Assembly: GCF_010500925.1 (NCBI RefSeq)
Contig: NZ_QVMG01000001.1
Span: 124,001-188,000, forward strand
From: Parabacteroides sp. 52
Lineage (GTDB): Bacteria; Bacteroidota; Bacteroidia; Bacteroidales; Tannerellaceae
DNA length: 64,000 nucleotides
Direction of reading: 5' to 3'
Below, one piece after another: positions 16,851 to 25,955 of the stretch (positions are counted from its first letter, which is position 1; every line of letters starts with the position of its first letter). A program made the position numbers and the translations under genes. The notes beneath the pieces are model-generated. The model was not told where the DNA came from and searched no databases. It was given only the letters and a program-made list of their open reading frames with translations.

Positions 16851-17746
16851 CCCACCAATTGATCGACAGATTGAAATCCATGTCGGTCACAATACGCATT
16901 CAAACCATCAATCACCTGGATGGAAATAGTCGGATCTACAAAATTGTAGGTACCGATCTGTATAGCTGTAGCCCCTGCCAAGAGAAATTCTACAGCATCC
17001 TGCCAGGAAGCAATGCCTCCTAAACCGATGATAGGTATTTGAACAGCCTTAAATGTTTGCCATACCATACGCAGAGCTACCGGCTTCACACAAGGACCAG
17101 AAAGGCCTCCGGTGACGGTTGATAAAACTGGTTTTCGTTTTTCCACATCAATGGCCATTCCCAATAAGGTGTTGATAAGAGATACTGAATCAGCCCCTTC
17201 CGCTTCTACTGCACGGGCTATTTCCGTGATATCCGTAACATTCGGTGATAATTTAACAATCAACGTTTTAGGATATACCTTACGAACAGCCCGTACCACT
17301 TCCGAAGCTCCGGCACATGTCACGCCAAAAGCCATCCCTCCTTGTTTCACATTGGGGCAAGATATATTCAATTCAATAGCAGGAATATTCTGCAAACCGG
17401 CAATCTTTTCAGCACAAGCCACATAACTATCTACGGAAGAACCACTTACGTTTACAATCATATTTGTATCCAAATCTTTGATTTCCGGATAAATATGTTC
17501 TATAAAGTAATCAGCCCCTTTGTTTTGAAGACCAACAGCATTCAACATACCCGAAGGCGTTTCAGCCATTCTGGGATAGTTATTTCCTTCTCGTAACTCA
17601 TGGGTCGTTCCTTTGACGAAAATACCCCCTAATCGCTCTATATCAATAAAATCAGCGTACTCCGTACCATATCCAAAAGTACCGGAAGCTGTCATCACCG
17701 GATTTTTCAGGTGAAGATCTCCTATATTTACATTTAATTTAGCCAT
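16835..17746 (-). CDS. pyrD: Dihydroorotate dehydrogenase B, catalytic subunit
   Basis: Oxidises dihydroorotate to orotate in pyrimidine synthesis. The 303-residue FMN barrel has [10 protein letters not shown], the [11 protein letters not shown] segment with the class 1B catalytic Cys, KLSPNVTDI, and the FMN phosphate site [11 protein letters not shown]. It overlaps the upstream pyrK by 13 bases, the classic PyrD/PyrK type 1B pair that uses NAD+ through the FAD/iron-sulfur subunit. Confidence 0.96.
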   Translation of the reverse strand: MAKLNVNIGDLHLKNPVMTASGTFGYGTEYADFIDIERLGGIFVKGTTHELREGNNYPRMAETPSGMLNAVGLQNKGADYFIEHIYPEIKDLDTNMIVNVSGSSVDSYVACAEKIAGLQNIPAIELNISCPNVKQGGMAFGVTCAGASEVVRAVRKVYPKTLIVKLSPNVTDITEIARAVEAEGADSVSLINTLLGMAIDVEKRKPVLSTVTGGLSGPCVKPVALRMVWQTFKAVQIPIIGLGGIASWQDAVEFLLAGATAIQIGTYNFVDPTISIQVIDGLNAYCDRHGFQSVDQLVGALDC

Positions 17747-18519
17747 GATAATTTATCAATATTAAAGACAGGCCCCTCGGTACATACGCATACATTGTGA
17801 TTTTCTTTCGTCTTTTCCACACAACATAGACAAGCACCTATACCACAGGCCATCGTATTTTCTAATGAGACTTCACAAGCGATCGAATTCGCAGCCGCAA
17901 ATCTTGCCACGGCAACCATCATCGGTTTGGGACCGCATGTATATATAAAGTCAAAAGATTCATTTTTTAGTACAGAATGATTCGTTACATATCCTGATTC
18001 TCCGGTAGAACCATCTTCGGTAGTAATAAAAACAGCTCCTAACTGCTTAAACGCATCCAACTGCATGAGATCAGCTTCCGAACGGGCACCCAATAAAAAA
18101 TAAGGCTCAAAGCCTTCTTTTTTCAGACACCAACCCATATAAAGCAATGGAGCTGTACCTACACCACCACCTACTAACAAGAATTTCTTTTTATTGGATT
18201 GTTTATCCGGCATGGTAAAACCGTTACCTAATGGAAGCATAACATTAACTGTTTCTCCCGGACGATAAGTCGCCATTTTTCTTGTCCCGTCTCCGATAAG
18301 CTGAACAAGCAACCATAATTCATTCTTATTCCGATCTACAAAGTTTATAGAGATCGGCCTACGAAGAAATGTCGTAGGGGAGTTATCTACACGAACTTCG
18401 ACAAATTGACCGGGAAGCATTTCCGGTAAAAGCTCATCGGTAGTTAATTTTAATAGACAGTAATTGGGATGAAGACGGTTGTTTTCCGTCACTTTCATAT
18501 CTAAAATATACTTCTTCAT
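17734..18519 (-). CDS. pyrK: Dihydroorotate dehydrogenase B, electron-transfer subunit
   Basis: Passes electrons from PyrD to NAD+. The 261-residue protein has an N-terminal FAD-binding barrel (RRPISINFV), an NAD-binding domain ([20 protein letters not shown]) and a C-terminal 2Fe-2S cluster with Cys ligands in [11 protein letters not shown] and a later CVCTEGPVF. It is the first gene of the pyrK-pyrD pair, with a promoter 21 bases upstream. Confidence 0.95.
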   Translation of the reverse strand: MKKYILDMKVTENNRLHPNYCLLKLTTDELLPEMLPGQFVEVRVDNSPTTFLRRPISINFVDRNKNELWLLVQLIGDGTRKMATYRPGETVNVMLPLGNGFTMPDKQSNKKKFLLVGGGVGTAPLLYMGWCLKKEGFEPYFLLGARSEADLMQLDAFKQLGAVFITTEDGSTGESGYVTNHSVLKNESFDFIYTCGPKPMMVAVARFAAANSIACEVSLENTMACGIGACLCCVEKTKENHNVCVCTEGPVFNIDKLSWLN

Positions 18520-18539
18520 ACAAAATTGCTATTTCCGTA

Positions 18540-18547
18540 CAAAGATA
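18540..18547 (-). promoter_or_regulatory. -7 box of pyrK-pyrD
   Basis: The minus strand reads TATCTTTG, 21 bases before the ATG at 18519. Confidence 0.55.
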
Positions 18548-18569
18548 CAGCATTAAGCCGGTATTTATA

Positions 18570-19022
18570 TTATTCTTTCTTGCTTTTCTCCGGTATAAAG
18601 GTCTCCAGGCTATCATCTGAATAAATAACCATTATTTTCGTGATTTTCTTAGGAGGCTTTTCCTTGATTATAACTTGCTCTGTATTTGCTTGTTTCGTCC
18701 AATTAGGGGGTGGGTTTAATTCATTTTCCTTGCGATATTCAGGGACAGACGTACTTTCTTCCGAAAATAGAGCAGCAGTAGAGAATAAATCCAACTCTTC
18801 AATGCCTCTTTTGCCTCTTATCATTTCCCCTTTTCCAAAAAGCAACCAATCCGAGTCTATTTTAGGGAAACGTTGAAGTATCTTCGATATAACATCCAAA
18901 CTAGGATTATTCCTTCCCGATATTATATGAGACATAGCTGCTCTTTGAATACCTATAGCCTCTGCAAACTTGGAAGAAGTCATTCCTTCTCTCTCCATAA
19001 CCTTAATGATCCGATCTTTCAT
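18570..19022 (-). CDS. XRE-family helix-turn-helix regulator
   Basis: A 150-residue protein. Residues 1-65 are a Cro/CI-type HTH: MTSSKFAEAIGIQRAAMSHIISGRNNPSLDVISKIL, followed by FPKIDSDWLLFGKG, an arrangement common in Bacteroidetes XRE proteins. The remainder is low in structure with a Lys-rich tail and no protease domain. It is transcribed toward pyrK. A TATATTTG box lies about 83 bases upstream, and the long AT-rich region beyond it carries several GTATAC-centred palindromes that could be its operators (inference). Confidence 0.85.
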   Translation of the reverse strand: MKDRIIKVMEREGMTSSKFAEAIGIQRAAMSHIISGRNNPSLDVISKILQRFPKIDSDWLLFGKGEMIRGKRGIEELDLFSTAALFSEESTSVPEYRKENELNPPPNWTKQANTEQVIIKEKPPKKITKIMVIYSDDSLETFIPEKSKKE

Positions 19023-19104
19023 CTGCTTTTATTGTTATATTTCTTCTGTTTGTATGCCATTTTGTCTGCAATCTATAGAAATCTGAAACTTTTCTATTTT
19101 GTTA

Positions 19105-19112
19105 CAAATATA
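19105..19112 (-). promoter_or_regulatory. -7 box of the XRE regulator
   Basis: The minus strand reads TATATTTG within a TA-rich run, about 83 bases before the ATG. The low complexity lowers confidence. Confidence 0.35.
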
Positions 19113-19770
19113 TATATATGTTTCCATTTGCGCAATATCTTTTTATAAACTTAAACAAAACAATTGTAATCCTAGTTGTATACAAATGAGACGTCACAAA
19201 TGTATCACTCTGCGGAAATTGATTTATTTATGGCAAATAAAAACTTTACAAATTAGGACAAACTATTTGATATTCAAATAGAATGTACAGATAAAACAGG
19301 CTTATAACAGGAGTGTTACAAAATAAAGCAGTAGTACACCGCCTTTTTCTAATGTAATAGTTTAATATCATTCATTATTTTACTGAATATCCGGAATTTA
19401 ACTTTTAAGTTACAGGTTTCAATAAAAGTATATGTATATATGTGTTAGCATTGTATCTGTATACAGATATATTCATAACTATGTGCTTCAAGTATTATAC
19501 AATTGTATCCAATCATATCTTTGTATACTTATTATTATGATTCTCATTTATACTTGGATATTGTATACATAAGTATCAGTTAAAATATATTACAATAAAT
19601 CATAAGTGACAAAATGACTCTTTGAAAAAAGAGTATAAAGAAGAGATGAAAAGAGATTTTTTTACACAAACCGACAAACCCTCAATCCTTACCCTATTTG
19701 TGAGTAATTGTAGGGAGAAAATCAAATAGAGCAATCTACAGGCAGTAAAAAACAGGATAAGTATCTGAAA
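19113..19770. other. Long AT-rich intergenic region with GTATAC palindromes
   Basis: About 660 bases without a supportable gene between the XRE regulator and holA. It contains TTGTATACAA at 19176-19185, a 16-base perfect palindrome TATCTGTATACAGATA at 19454-19469, TTGTATCCAA at 19503, TTGTATACTT at 19521 and TTGTATACAT at 19561. These may be operators for the adjacent regulator or simply a product of high AT content. Confidence 0.5.
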
Positions 19771-19806
19771 AACAAAAAGGAAAGTCGCATTTTCAGACTC
19801 TCCTTT
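19771..19806 (-). terminator. Terminator of holA
   Basis: On the minus strand AAAGGAGAGTC pairs with GACTTTCCTTT (one G-T pair) around a 9-base loop and runs into TTTTTG. It lies about 50 bases past the holA stop. Confidence 0.7.
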
Positions 19807-19856
19807 CTTATTATTCTAGAAAAAACGAGATTAAATAGCCTTCTCAAAAGAAAAGA

Positions 19857-20879
19857 TCAGTGCATAATCTTATAAAGGAGTTCTTTTAAGATATCGGCAT
19901 CACTGGCTGAAGGATTCCCCACTCCTTTGGAGCGTGCATCTGTTGTTCGGATATCACTAATCAGATTAAACACTTTCATAGCATTGTAATTACGCATGCC
20001 GATCATATAATCTTTTACCTGAAAAGAATTTCGAAAACCTAAAGCCTGCATAATTCCATTCTCCGATCTATCCTTTGAATAATAACAGATCAAGAGGTTT
20101 GAAAAATAATTGAACAAGACAGGAAGCGTAACTTGTATAGGGTTACTCTTGGGATTTTTTTCAAAATACTGAGCAATGCGATTGGCTTTCAAAACATCTT
20201 TGGTTGCTAAAGCCTTTAATAACTCAAAATTATTAAACTCTTTACTGATACCGATGTTCTCTTCGATCATTTCCGGCGTAATACGTTTAGGACCATTTTC
20301 CGGTAATAGGATCACTAATTTTTCAAGTTCTTTATTCAACCGACTGATATCATTCCCCAAAAAATCAGCCAGCATCTGCGTTGATTTACTATCAATACCG
20401 ATAGCCTGTTGTTGCATAAAAGAAGTGATGAAAGCCGGCATCTTATAATCCGGTATCTTTTTCGATTCAAACAAAACACCTGTAGCTGCAGTAGCTGAAG
20501 CCAAGAGTTTACGTCTGTCTAAGGTTTTATATTTATAGTTAATAACCAAAACAGTCGATTCCAGTGGTTTCTTTACATAGTTAGCCAATAACTCAATATC
20601 ACGCACCAACTGTGCTTCACGGACAACCACAAGCTGTCTTTCAGACATCATAGGAAAACGGCGGGCTGCATTAATGATGGTAGCCGCATCCGTATCAGCC
20701 CCATATAAAACAGTCAGGTTGAAGTCTTTTTCCGATTCATCCAAAACCTGTTCCAAGAGTAAGTCTGTGATCCTATCCATAAAGAAAGGCTCTTCTCCCA
20801 TCAGTACGTAAACAGGTTGAAATTTTCGGGCCTGTATATCACGACAAATCCCTTCAAAAGTATATTCCGTTTTCGCCAT
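19857..20879 (-). CDS. holA: DNA polymerase III subunit delta
   Basis: The delta subunit opens the beta clamp in the clamp-loader complex. The 340-residue protein has the HolA layout: an N-terminal FQPVYVLMGEEPFFMDRI segment, RRFPMMSERQLVVVREAQ, a middle LADFLGNDISRLNKELEKL region and the C-terminal helical collar. It starts 21 bases after amn, so the two genes probably form one operon. Domain assignment is by family resemblance, as delta has no catalytic motif. Confidence 0.92.
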   Translation of the reverse strand: MAKTEYTFEGICRDIQARKFQPVYVLMGEEPFFMDRITDLLLEQVLDESEKDFNLTVLYGADTDAATIINAARRFPMMSERQLVVVREAQLVRDIELLANYVKKPLESTVLVINYKYKTLDRRKLLASATAATGVLFESKKIPDYKMPAFITSFMQQQAIGIDSKSTQMLADFLGNDISRLNKELEKLVILLPENGPKRITPEMIEENIGISKEFNNFELLKALATKDVLKANRIAQYFEKNPKSNPIQVTLPVLFNYFSNLLICYYSKDRSENGIMQALGFRNSFQVKDYMIGMRNYNAMKVFNLISDIRTTDARSKGVGNPSASDADILKELLYKIMH

Positions 20880-20900
20880 TGTGTTTTTACAATCTAATCA

Positions 20901-21677
20901 TTACCAACTAAACCGAATATGCTGGATCGTTTTCTTTTCATCGATAATCTGTTTCAAGGTCTCTATACCCAAAATAACATGCTCTCCGACAAATTGTTGC
21001 GTTACTTTTCTATCACTTTCTTCCGTCTTAACCCCATCTTCCTCCAAGGGTTTATCCGAAATCATCAATAAAGCTCCGGTTGGTATTTTATTGGCAAATC
21101 CGGCTGTAAACAAGGTCGCAGTTTCCATATCCACCCCCGTGGCATGTGTTTTCTGCAAATACTCCTTAAAATGGCTGTCGTATTCCCACACACGACGGTT
21201 GGTTGTATATATAGTGCCTGTCCAATAATCTTTCCCACAATCGCGGATAGCCGATGATATAGCGCGAAGCATAGAAAAAGCAGGTAAAGAAGGAACTTCC
21301 GGTGGTAAATATTCATTCGACGTGCCTTCTCCACGAATGGCGGCAATAGGCAACACATAGTCTCCCAAGGCATTCACCCTCTTTATGCCTCCGCATTTAC
21401 CCAGAAAAAGCACCGCTTTAGGCATAACGGCAGAAAGTAAATCCATGATAGTGGCGGCATTCGCACTTCCCATCCCAAAATTAATAATGGTTATCCCCTT
21501 GGCAGAAGCATTAGGCATTGACGATTTCAAGCCGAATATGGGTACATTGAAATGATCCGCAAAAATCTCTACATATTTCGTGAAATTGGTCAATAAGATA
21601 TACTTCGTAAAATCTTCTAACTTACGCTCCGTATAACGAGGCAACCAATTTTCGACAATATCTTGTTTTGTTTTCAT
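20901..21677 (-). CDS. amn: AMP nucleosidase
   Basis: Cleaves AMP to adenine and ribose 5-phosphate. The 258-residue protein is a phosphorylase-like fold without the long N-terminal domain of the E. coli enzyme, as is usual in Bacteroidetes. Visible motifs are FGMGSANAATI, LGKCGGI, the substrate-binding GVDMETATLF and LLMISDKPLE. It lies upstream of holA. Its promoter at 21747-21754 lies beyond an opposing promoter of the divergent gene. Confidence 0.93.
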   Translation of the reverse strand: MKTKQDIVENWLPRYTERKLEDFTKYILLTNFTKYVEIFADHFNVPIFGLKSSMPNASAKGITIINFGMGSANAATIMDLLSAVMPKAVLFLGKCGGIKRVNALGDYVLPIAAIRGEGTSNEYLPPEVPSLPAFSMLRAISSAIRDCGKDYWTGTIYTTNRRVWEYDSHFKEYLQKTHATGVDMETATLFTAGFANKIPTGALLMISDKPLEEDGVKTEESDRKVTQQFVGEHVILGIETLKQIIDEKKTIQHIRFSW

Positions 21678-21684
21678 AAATCAC

Positions 21685-21692
21685 TACCTTTG
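21685..21692 (+). promoter_or_regulatory. -7 box of the HsdR-N-like gene
   Basis: TACCTTTG at 73 to 66 bases before the ATG at 21758. It faces the amn promoter at 21747-21754. Confidence 0.4.
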
Positions 21693-21746
21693 ATGTGCAT
21701 TTCATCGGCCGACTCTGCGGATCCGATGCGTCCTGTATGAAACAAC

Positions 21747-21754
21747 AAATATAA
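21747..21754 (-). promoter_or_regulatory. -7 box of amn-holA
   Basis: The minus strand reads TATATTTG, 70 bases before the amn ATG at 21677. Confidence 0.4.
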
Positions 21755-21757
21755 CAA

Positions 21758-22213
21758 ATGCTCTTGTTAAACCTACCAACATATCCCACGAAAGTTACCG
21801 AAAAGAAAGGGAAAAAATACATACTGGATCTTGTCAGAAACAAATATGTAGCGCTCACTCCGGAAGAGTGGGTACGTCAACATTTTGTGAACTATCTAAT
21901 GACAGAAAAGGGATTTCCCAAAGAACTTTTAGCCAATGAAGTTGCCATAAAATTGCATAACACGAATAAACGATGTGATACCATTGCCTACGATCGCTTC
22001 CTCACTCCATTGGTTATCATAGAGTATAAAGCACCGGACATTGAAATCACAGATAAGGTGTTTGACCAGATTGTCCGATACAATATGGTGTTACAAGTAA
22101 AATACCTGATAGTCAGCAATGGGTTTAATCATTTTTGTTGCCAAATAGATTATCTTACCCAATCCTATTCTTTCCTACAATATATTCCGGATTATAAAGA
22201 GTTAGAAAAATAA
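21758..22213 (+). CDS. Orphan HsdR N-terminal-like nuclease-fold protein
   Basis: A 151-residue protein resembling the N-terminal nuclease domain of type I restriction HsdR subunits. It has a candidate PD-(D/E)xK centre: an Asp in RCDTIAYD and IEYKAP (ExK) about 20 residues later. No helicase, HsdM or HsdS lies nearby. Stand-alone proteins of this type sit beside holA in many Bacteroidetes, so it is probably a housekeeping DNA or RNA factor and not part of a restriction system (inference). Function unproven. Confidence 0.82.
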   Translation: MLLLNLPTYPTKVTEKKGKKYILDLVRNKYVALTPEEWVRQHFVNYLMTEKGFPKELLANEVAIKLHNTNKRCDTIAYDRFLTPLVIIEYKAPDIEITDKVFDQIVRYNMVLQVKYLIVSNGFNHFCCQIDYLTQSYSFLQYIPDYKELEK

Positions 22214-22271
22214 AGAAGTGTAGCTCTCTGAGCCTGATGAGTAAATAAGATAGTCAAGGTCTCTTACATTC

Positions 22272-22469
22272 TTACAAGTTTATATCCACCCGATATTTGT
22301 CGGCCAAAAACACCAATGTATCCACCGGTTGGATAGAATCTTCCGTATTCATATGTATAGACTGAATAACTGCAGGATACGGTTCATTCACCTTTTGCTT
22401 TTCTTCTTTGTCAAAGAAAAGTGAATAGGCCAGAATAACCAGAAAAAAAGATAAAATCAAAGGCTTCAT
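22272..22469 (-). CDS. Small membrane-anchored hypothetical protein
   Basis: A 65-residue protein with an N-terminal hydrophobic segment (ILSFFLVILAYSLFF) and a short polar tail (DSIQPVDTLVFLADKYRVDINL). It looks like a single-pass anchor with a periplasmic tail. I do not recognise the family. No clear promoter or terminator was seen, so it could be a chance frame. Confidence 0.45.
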   Translation of the reverse strand: MKPLILSFFLVILAYSLFFDKEEKQKVNEPYPAVIQSIHMNTEDSIQPVDTLVFLADKYRVDINL

Positions 22470-22631
22470 GTCAACTATATTTGATTAATACATAAGCTTA
22501 GATGTAGTTAAAACGTTAAATGCTGCATCTTATTATATATAATACCACTTTTTTTACTATTCTTCTGACTCAGCAGGCATTTATGACAGGATAAAAAAGG
22601 GGAATCCGGGATAAGATCAATTCCGGAAATA

Positions 22632-22666
22632 TAAAAAAACGGAGAAAGTGTATCACTTTCTCCGTT
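22632..22666 (-). terminator. Terminator of the nqr operon
   Basis: On the minus strand a 13-base perfect stem (AACGGAGAAAGTG/CACTTTCTCCGTT) with a 3-base loop ends in TTTTTT. It lies 22 bases past the nqrF stop. Confidence 0.9.
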
Positions 22667-22687
22667 CTCCATATATAAATAAGAGTT

Positions 22688-23947
22688 TTATGCTCCGAAA
22701 TCGTCAAAATGTAACATTTCACGAGGAACACCCAAGCTATCCAACATACCTTCAACGGCTTTTGCCATCGGGCCGGGACCACACATGTAATATTCAATAT
22801 CTTCGGGAGCTTCATGATCTTTCAGATAGTGATCATGAATCACCTGGTGGATAAAGCCTACATACCCTGTCCAGTTATCTTCCGGACGTGGTTCCGACAA
22901 GGCTATATTGAACTTAAAGTTCGGGAATTCTTTTTCAATTGCCCGGAAGTCTTCTTCATAGAAGATTTCATTCTTTGAACGGGCACCATACCAGTAAGAT
23001 ACCGTACGATCTGTTGTTTTCAGCGTATTAAATAAGTGTAACAGATGCGCACGCAAAGGAGCCATACCTGCACCTCCACCGATGTATAACATTTCACGTT
23101 TGGTATCCAGGATATGGAAGTCACCATAAGGACCAGACATTTTCACCTTATCCCCCGGTTTCAGGTTGAAGATATAAGAAGAGCCGATACCCGGATTCAC
23201 TGCCATCCAGCCTCCTGCATTCCGATCAAACGGAGGAGTAGCGATACGTACGTTCAACGTAATGATATTTCCTTCTGCCGGATAATTAGCCATCGAATAA
23301 GCCCGGATCGTTTCTTCTTCATTCTTACAAGCCAGATCCCACATTTTGAACTTATCCCATTCCGGTTTGAAACGATCGTCCACATCAAACTCCGTGAACT
23401 TCAGATCAAACGCAGGTATCTTAATCTGTGAGTAACTACCAGGTTTGAAGTTCATCACTTCCCCTTCCGGTAAACGTACCGTAAATTCTTTGATGAAAGA
23501 AGCCACATTATGATTCGACACCACTGTACACTCCCACTCTTTCACTCCAAAGACTTCTTCCGGTACTTGTATCTTTATATCTTCTTTGATCTTTGTCTGA
23601 CATCCCAGACGCCAGTTATCTTTGATCTCTTTCCGGGAGAAAAAGCCTACTTCAGTAGGAAGAATATTGCCTCCTCCTTCCGGTATCTGACAACGGCATT
23701 GTCCACAACTACCGCTACCTCCACAGGCAGATGACAAGAAAATACCTTGACCTTGAAGAGCTCCAATAACAGTTCCTCCCATCGGTACTTCAAATTCTTT
23801 TTCGCCATTCACTACCACCTTTACATTTCCAGATGGTATCAGCTTTGCTTTAGCGAACAACAAGGCACCCACCAGAATCAGTGTAATCACAAGGAATATC
23901 ACTGCTCCGGCCATTATTGTCAATCCGCCTTCCATTAATAGAATCAT
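22688..23947 (-). CDS. nqrF: Na+-translocating NADH:quinone reductase subunit F
   Basis: NADH-oxidising subunit of Na+-NQR. An N-terminal membrane helix (AVIFLVITLILVGALLF) anchors a 2Fe-2S domain with Cys in SSACGGSGSCGQCRC and a later C. The FAD domain has IRAYSMANYP, and the NAD domain has YIGGGAGMAPLRAH and YYMCGPGPM. The 419-residue length is typical. It is the last gene of the six-gene operon, 28 bases after nqrE. Confidence 0.97.
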   Translation of the reverse strand: MILLMEGGLTIMAGAVIFLVITLILVGALLFAKAKLIPSGNVKVVVNGEKEFEVPMGGTVIGALQGQGIFLSSACGGSGSCGQCRCQIPEGGGNILPTEVGFFSRKEIKDNWRLGCQTKIKEDIKIQVPEEVFGVKEWECTVVSNHNVASFIKEFTVRLPEGEVMNFKPGSYSQIKIPAFDLKFTEFDVDDRFKPEWDKFKMWDLACKNEEETIRAYSMANYPAEGNIITLNVRIATPPFDRNAGGWMAVNPGIGSSYIFNLKPGDKVKMSGPYGDFHILDTKREMLYIGGGAGMAPLRAHLLHLFNTLKTTDRTVSYWYGARSKNEIFYEEDFRAIEKEFPNFKFNIALSEPRPEDNWTGYVGFIHQVIHDHYLKDHEAPEDIEYYMCGPGPMAKAVEGMLDSLGVPREMLHFDDFGA

Positions 23948-23975
23948 CTTTATATTATTGTTTATGCGTTAATAC

Positions 23976-24593
23976 TTATATTTTAAGACCCGAGAAGCAC
24001 ATAAATCCAATACCCATCAAACCGGTAATGATGAATGTAATACCCAAACCTTTCAATGGTTTAGGGATATCGGAATAAGCCAACTTCTCCCGGATAGCCG
24101 CCATACCAATAATGGCCAACAACCAACCGATACCCGATCCCAATCCATACACAGTAGCAACACCTGCATTGGCAAATGCTTTTTGTTGCATAAACAAAGA
24201 TCCTCCTAAAATGGCACAGTTCACAGCTATAAGCGGCAAAAAGATACCCAAAGAAGCATACAGAGCAGGAGCAAATTTCTCCACCACCATCTCTACCAAT
24301 TGCACAAAAGAAGCAATAACAGCAATAAAGATGATCAACGACAAGAAGCTAAGATCAACACTTGCATATTCAGCACCCAACCAACTGAGTGCACCTTCTT
24401 TCAATACATAGTTTTCAAGCATATAGTTTATCGGCAACGTACATACAAGGATGAATGTCACCGCCAATCCCAATCCTAAAGCGGTCTTTACATTTTTGGA
24501 AACAGCCAGATAAGAACACATACCCAGATAGTATGCGAAAATCATGTTTTCAACAAAAATCGACCGTACGAATGTGCTTAATAATTCTTCCAT
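23976..24593 (-). CDS. nqrE: Na+-NQR subunit E
   Basis: Integral membrane subunit of 205 residues with six hydrophobic segments. It belongs to the RnfA/NqrE family and has the paired-repeat cysteines (GMCSYLAVS and VNCAILGG) that bind an intramembrane iron centre shared with NqrD. It lies 26 bases after nqrD. Confidence 0.97.
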   Translation of the reverse strand: MEELLSTFVRSIFVENMIFAYYLGMCSYLAVSKNVKTALGLGLAVTFILVCTLPINYMLENYVLKEGALSWLGAEYASVDLSFLSLIIFIAVIASFVQLVEMVVEKFAPALYASLGIFLPLIAVNCAILGGSLFMQQKAFANAGVATVYGLGSGIGWLLAIIGMAAIREKLAYSDIPKPLKGLGITFIITGLMGIGFMCFSGLKI

Positions 24594-24619
24594 TCTAATA
24601 ATTCTTTACTGATTTAGCA

Positions 24620-25249
24620 TTAATTTTCCTGGAGTTCTCTATTTTTCGAACGGTGAACCCAAATAATGACCGCAACGACGATCAGCGCCATAGGTGGCAG
24701 GATCATCAACCCGTTGTTTACATATCCAAAGTCATAGACAGCCTCAGGGATTACCTGGAAACCAAGCAAAGTGCCCGAGCCTAAGAGTTCACGGAAGAAC
24801 CCGACAATAACCAGGATTATTCCGTATCCCAATCCATTACCAATACCGTCCAGGAATGATTCCCAAGGTCCGTTACCCAAGGCAAAGGCCTCCAGACGTC
24901 CCATCAGGATACAGTTTGTAATAATCAACCCCACAAATACGGATAATTGCTTGTTTACATCATAGGCAAAAGCCTTCAATACTTCACTGATAATAGTTAC
25001 CAATGCTGCTACGACCACCAATTGCACAATGATACGGATACGGTTAGGTATTGTATTACGGATCAGAGAGATGATCACATTGGCAAAAGCCACAACGGCT
25101 GTTACCGAAAGTCCCATTACAATAGAAGGTTCCAACTTGGATGTTACAGCCAACGCCGAACAAATGCCCAACATCTGAACGATTACCGGGTTGTTCTTAC
25201 TCAACGGGCCAACCAGTACTTCTTTATTCTTATTTGATAATAATCCCAT
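24620..25249 (-). CDS. nqrD: Na+-NQR subunit D
   Basis: Integral membrane subunit of 209 residues with six hydrophobic segments, homologous in fold to NqrE but inverted in topology. The Cys in LGICSALAV and in ITNCILMGR match the conserved iron-ligand positions. It starts 4 bases after the nqrC stop, so translation may be coupled. Confidence 0.97.
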   Translation of the reverse strand: MGLLSNKNKEVLVGPLSKNNPVIVQMLGICSALAVTSKLEPSIVMGLSVTAVVAFANVIISLIRNTIPNRIRIIVQLVVVAALVTIISEVLKAFAYDVNKQLSVFVGLIITNCILMGRLEAFALGNGPWESFLDGIGNGLGYGIILVIVGFFRELLGSGTLLGFQVIPEAVYDFGYVNNGLMILPPMALIVVAVIIWVHRSKNRELQEN

Positions 25250-25253
25250 TTTG

Positions 25254-25937
25254 TTACTGATTTTGTGAGGTTAGAAACTGAACATATCCTTCCAAGCTGT
25301 TTAAAATCATCTGGTCAACACCCTGACTGGTAATCGTACCTCCGGAAATCCCATCGACATAGTCCTGTCCGATTGCACTCTTGCCGGGTTTAACCACAGC
25401 TATGGATTTAAATGTACCATTATTAAAAATCTTCTTTCCCGGAAATTGTTTATAGAAAGAGGGAGTCGTTATTTCTGCTCCCAAACCAGGAGTTTCCCCT
25501 GCGTGGCTGAAGTTCGCTCCGAAAACGGTGTTTTTATCATCGTTTAACGCGATATATCCCCAAAGAGGTCCCCAAAGACCGGTACCTTGCAAGGCCATGA
25601 TATATTTGGTTTGACCATCTACATTCGCTACAAACACAGGATATTTATTTTCGGCAAAAGCTTTCACTACATCCGCTGAAAATGCTTCTCCTTCCACTTT
25701 TTGTCCTTTCGCATCAACAAGGAAAGATTCTTTAATCAGTTCATTGTATTTCATTTCCGCTTCATCGGCTGTAGCTTCTACATTTATGGAGCGAAGAATC
25801 TGTTGTCTTTTATCGTTATCTTCATTCTTCTTTTGGTATTCTTTCAATGACTGTGAGGTAAATGCCAATACGACAGCCACAAGAACAACCATTACAGAAG
25901 CATAGATTACGGTATATACATTACTATCTCTATTCAT
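25254..25937 (-). CDS. nqrC: Na+-NQR subunit C (covalent flavoprotein)
   Basis: A 227-residue subunit with one N-terminal membrane helix (VYASVMVVLVAVVLAF region) and a periplasmic FMN-binding domain. The flavinylation motif appears as DGISGGTITS, with the Thr that receives FMN by the ApbE transferase; the usual SGAT is SGGT here. ApbE is not in the window. It lies 18 bases after nqrB. Confidence 0.96.
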   Translation of the reverse strand: MNRDSNVYTVIYASVMVVLVAVVLAFTSQSLKEYQKKNEDNDKRQQILRSINVEATADEAEMKYNELIKESFLVDAKGQKVEGEAFSADVVKAFAENKYPVFVANVDGQTKYIMALQGTGLWGPLWGYIALNDDKNTVFGANFSHAGETPGLGAEITTPSFYKQFPGKKIFNNGTFKSIAVVKPGKSAIGQDYVDGISGGTITSQGVDQMILNSLEGYVQFLTSQNQ

Positions 25938-25955
25938 AATCGTCTTATTCTAAAA

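Noticed and set aside
18873..19281. Plus-strand frames over the XRE gene start and upstream region
   Set aside because: They overlap the HTH gene antisense or consist of AT-rich low-complexity codons.
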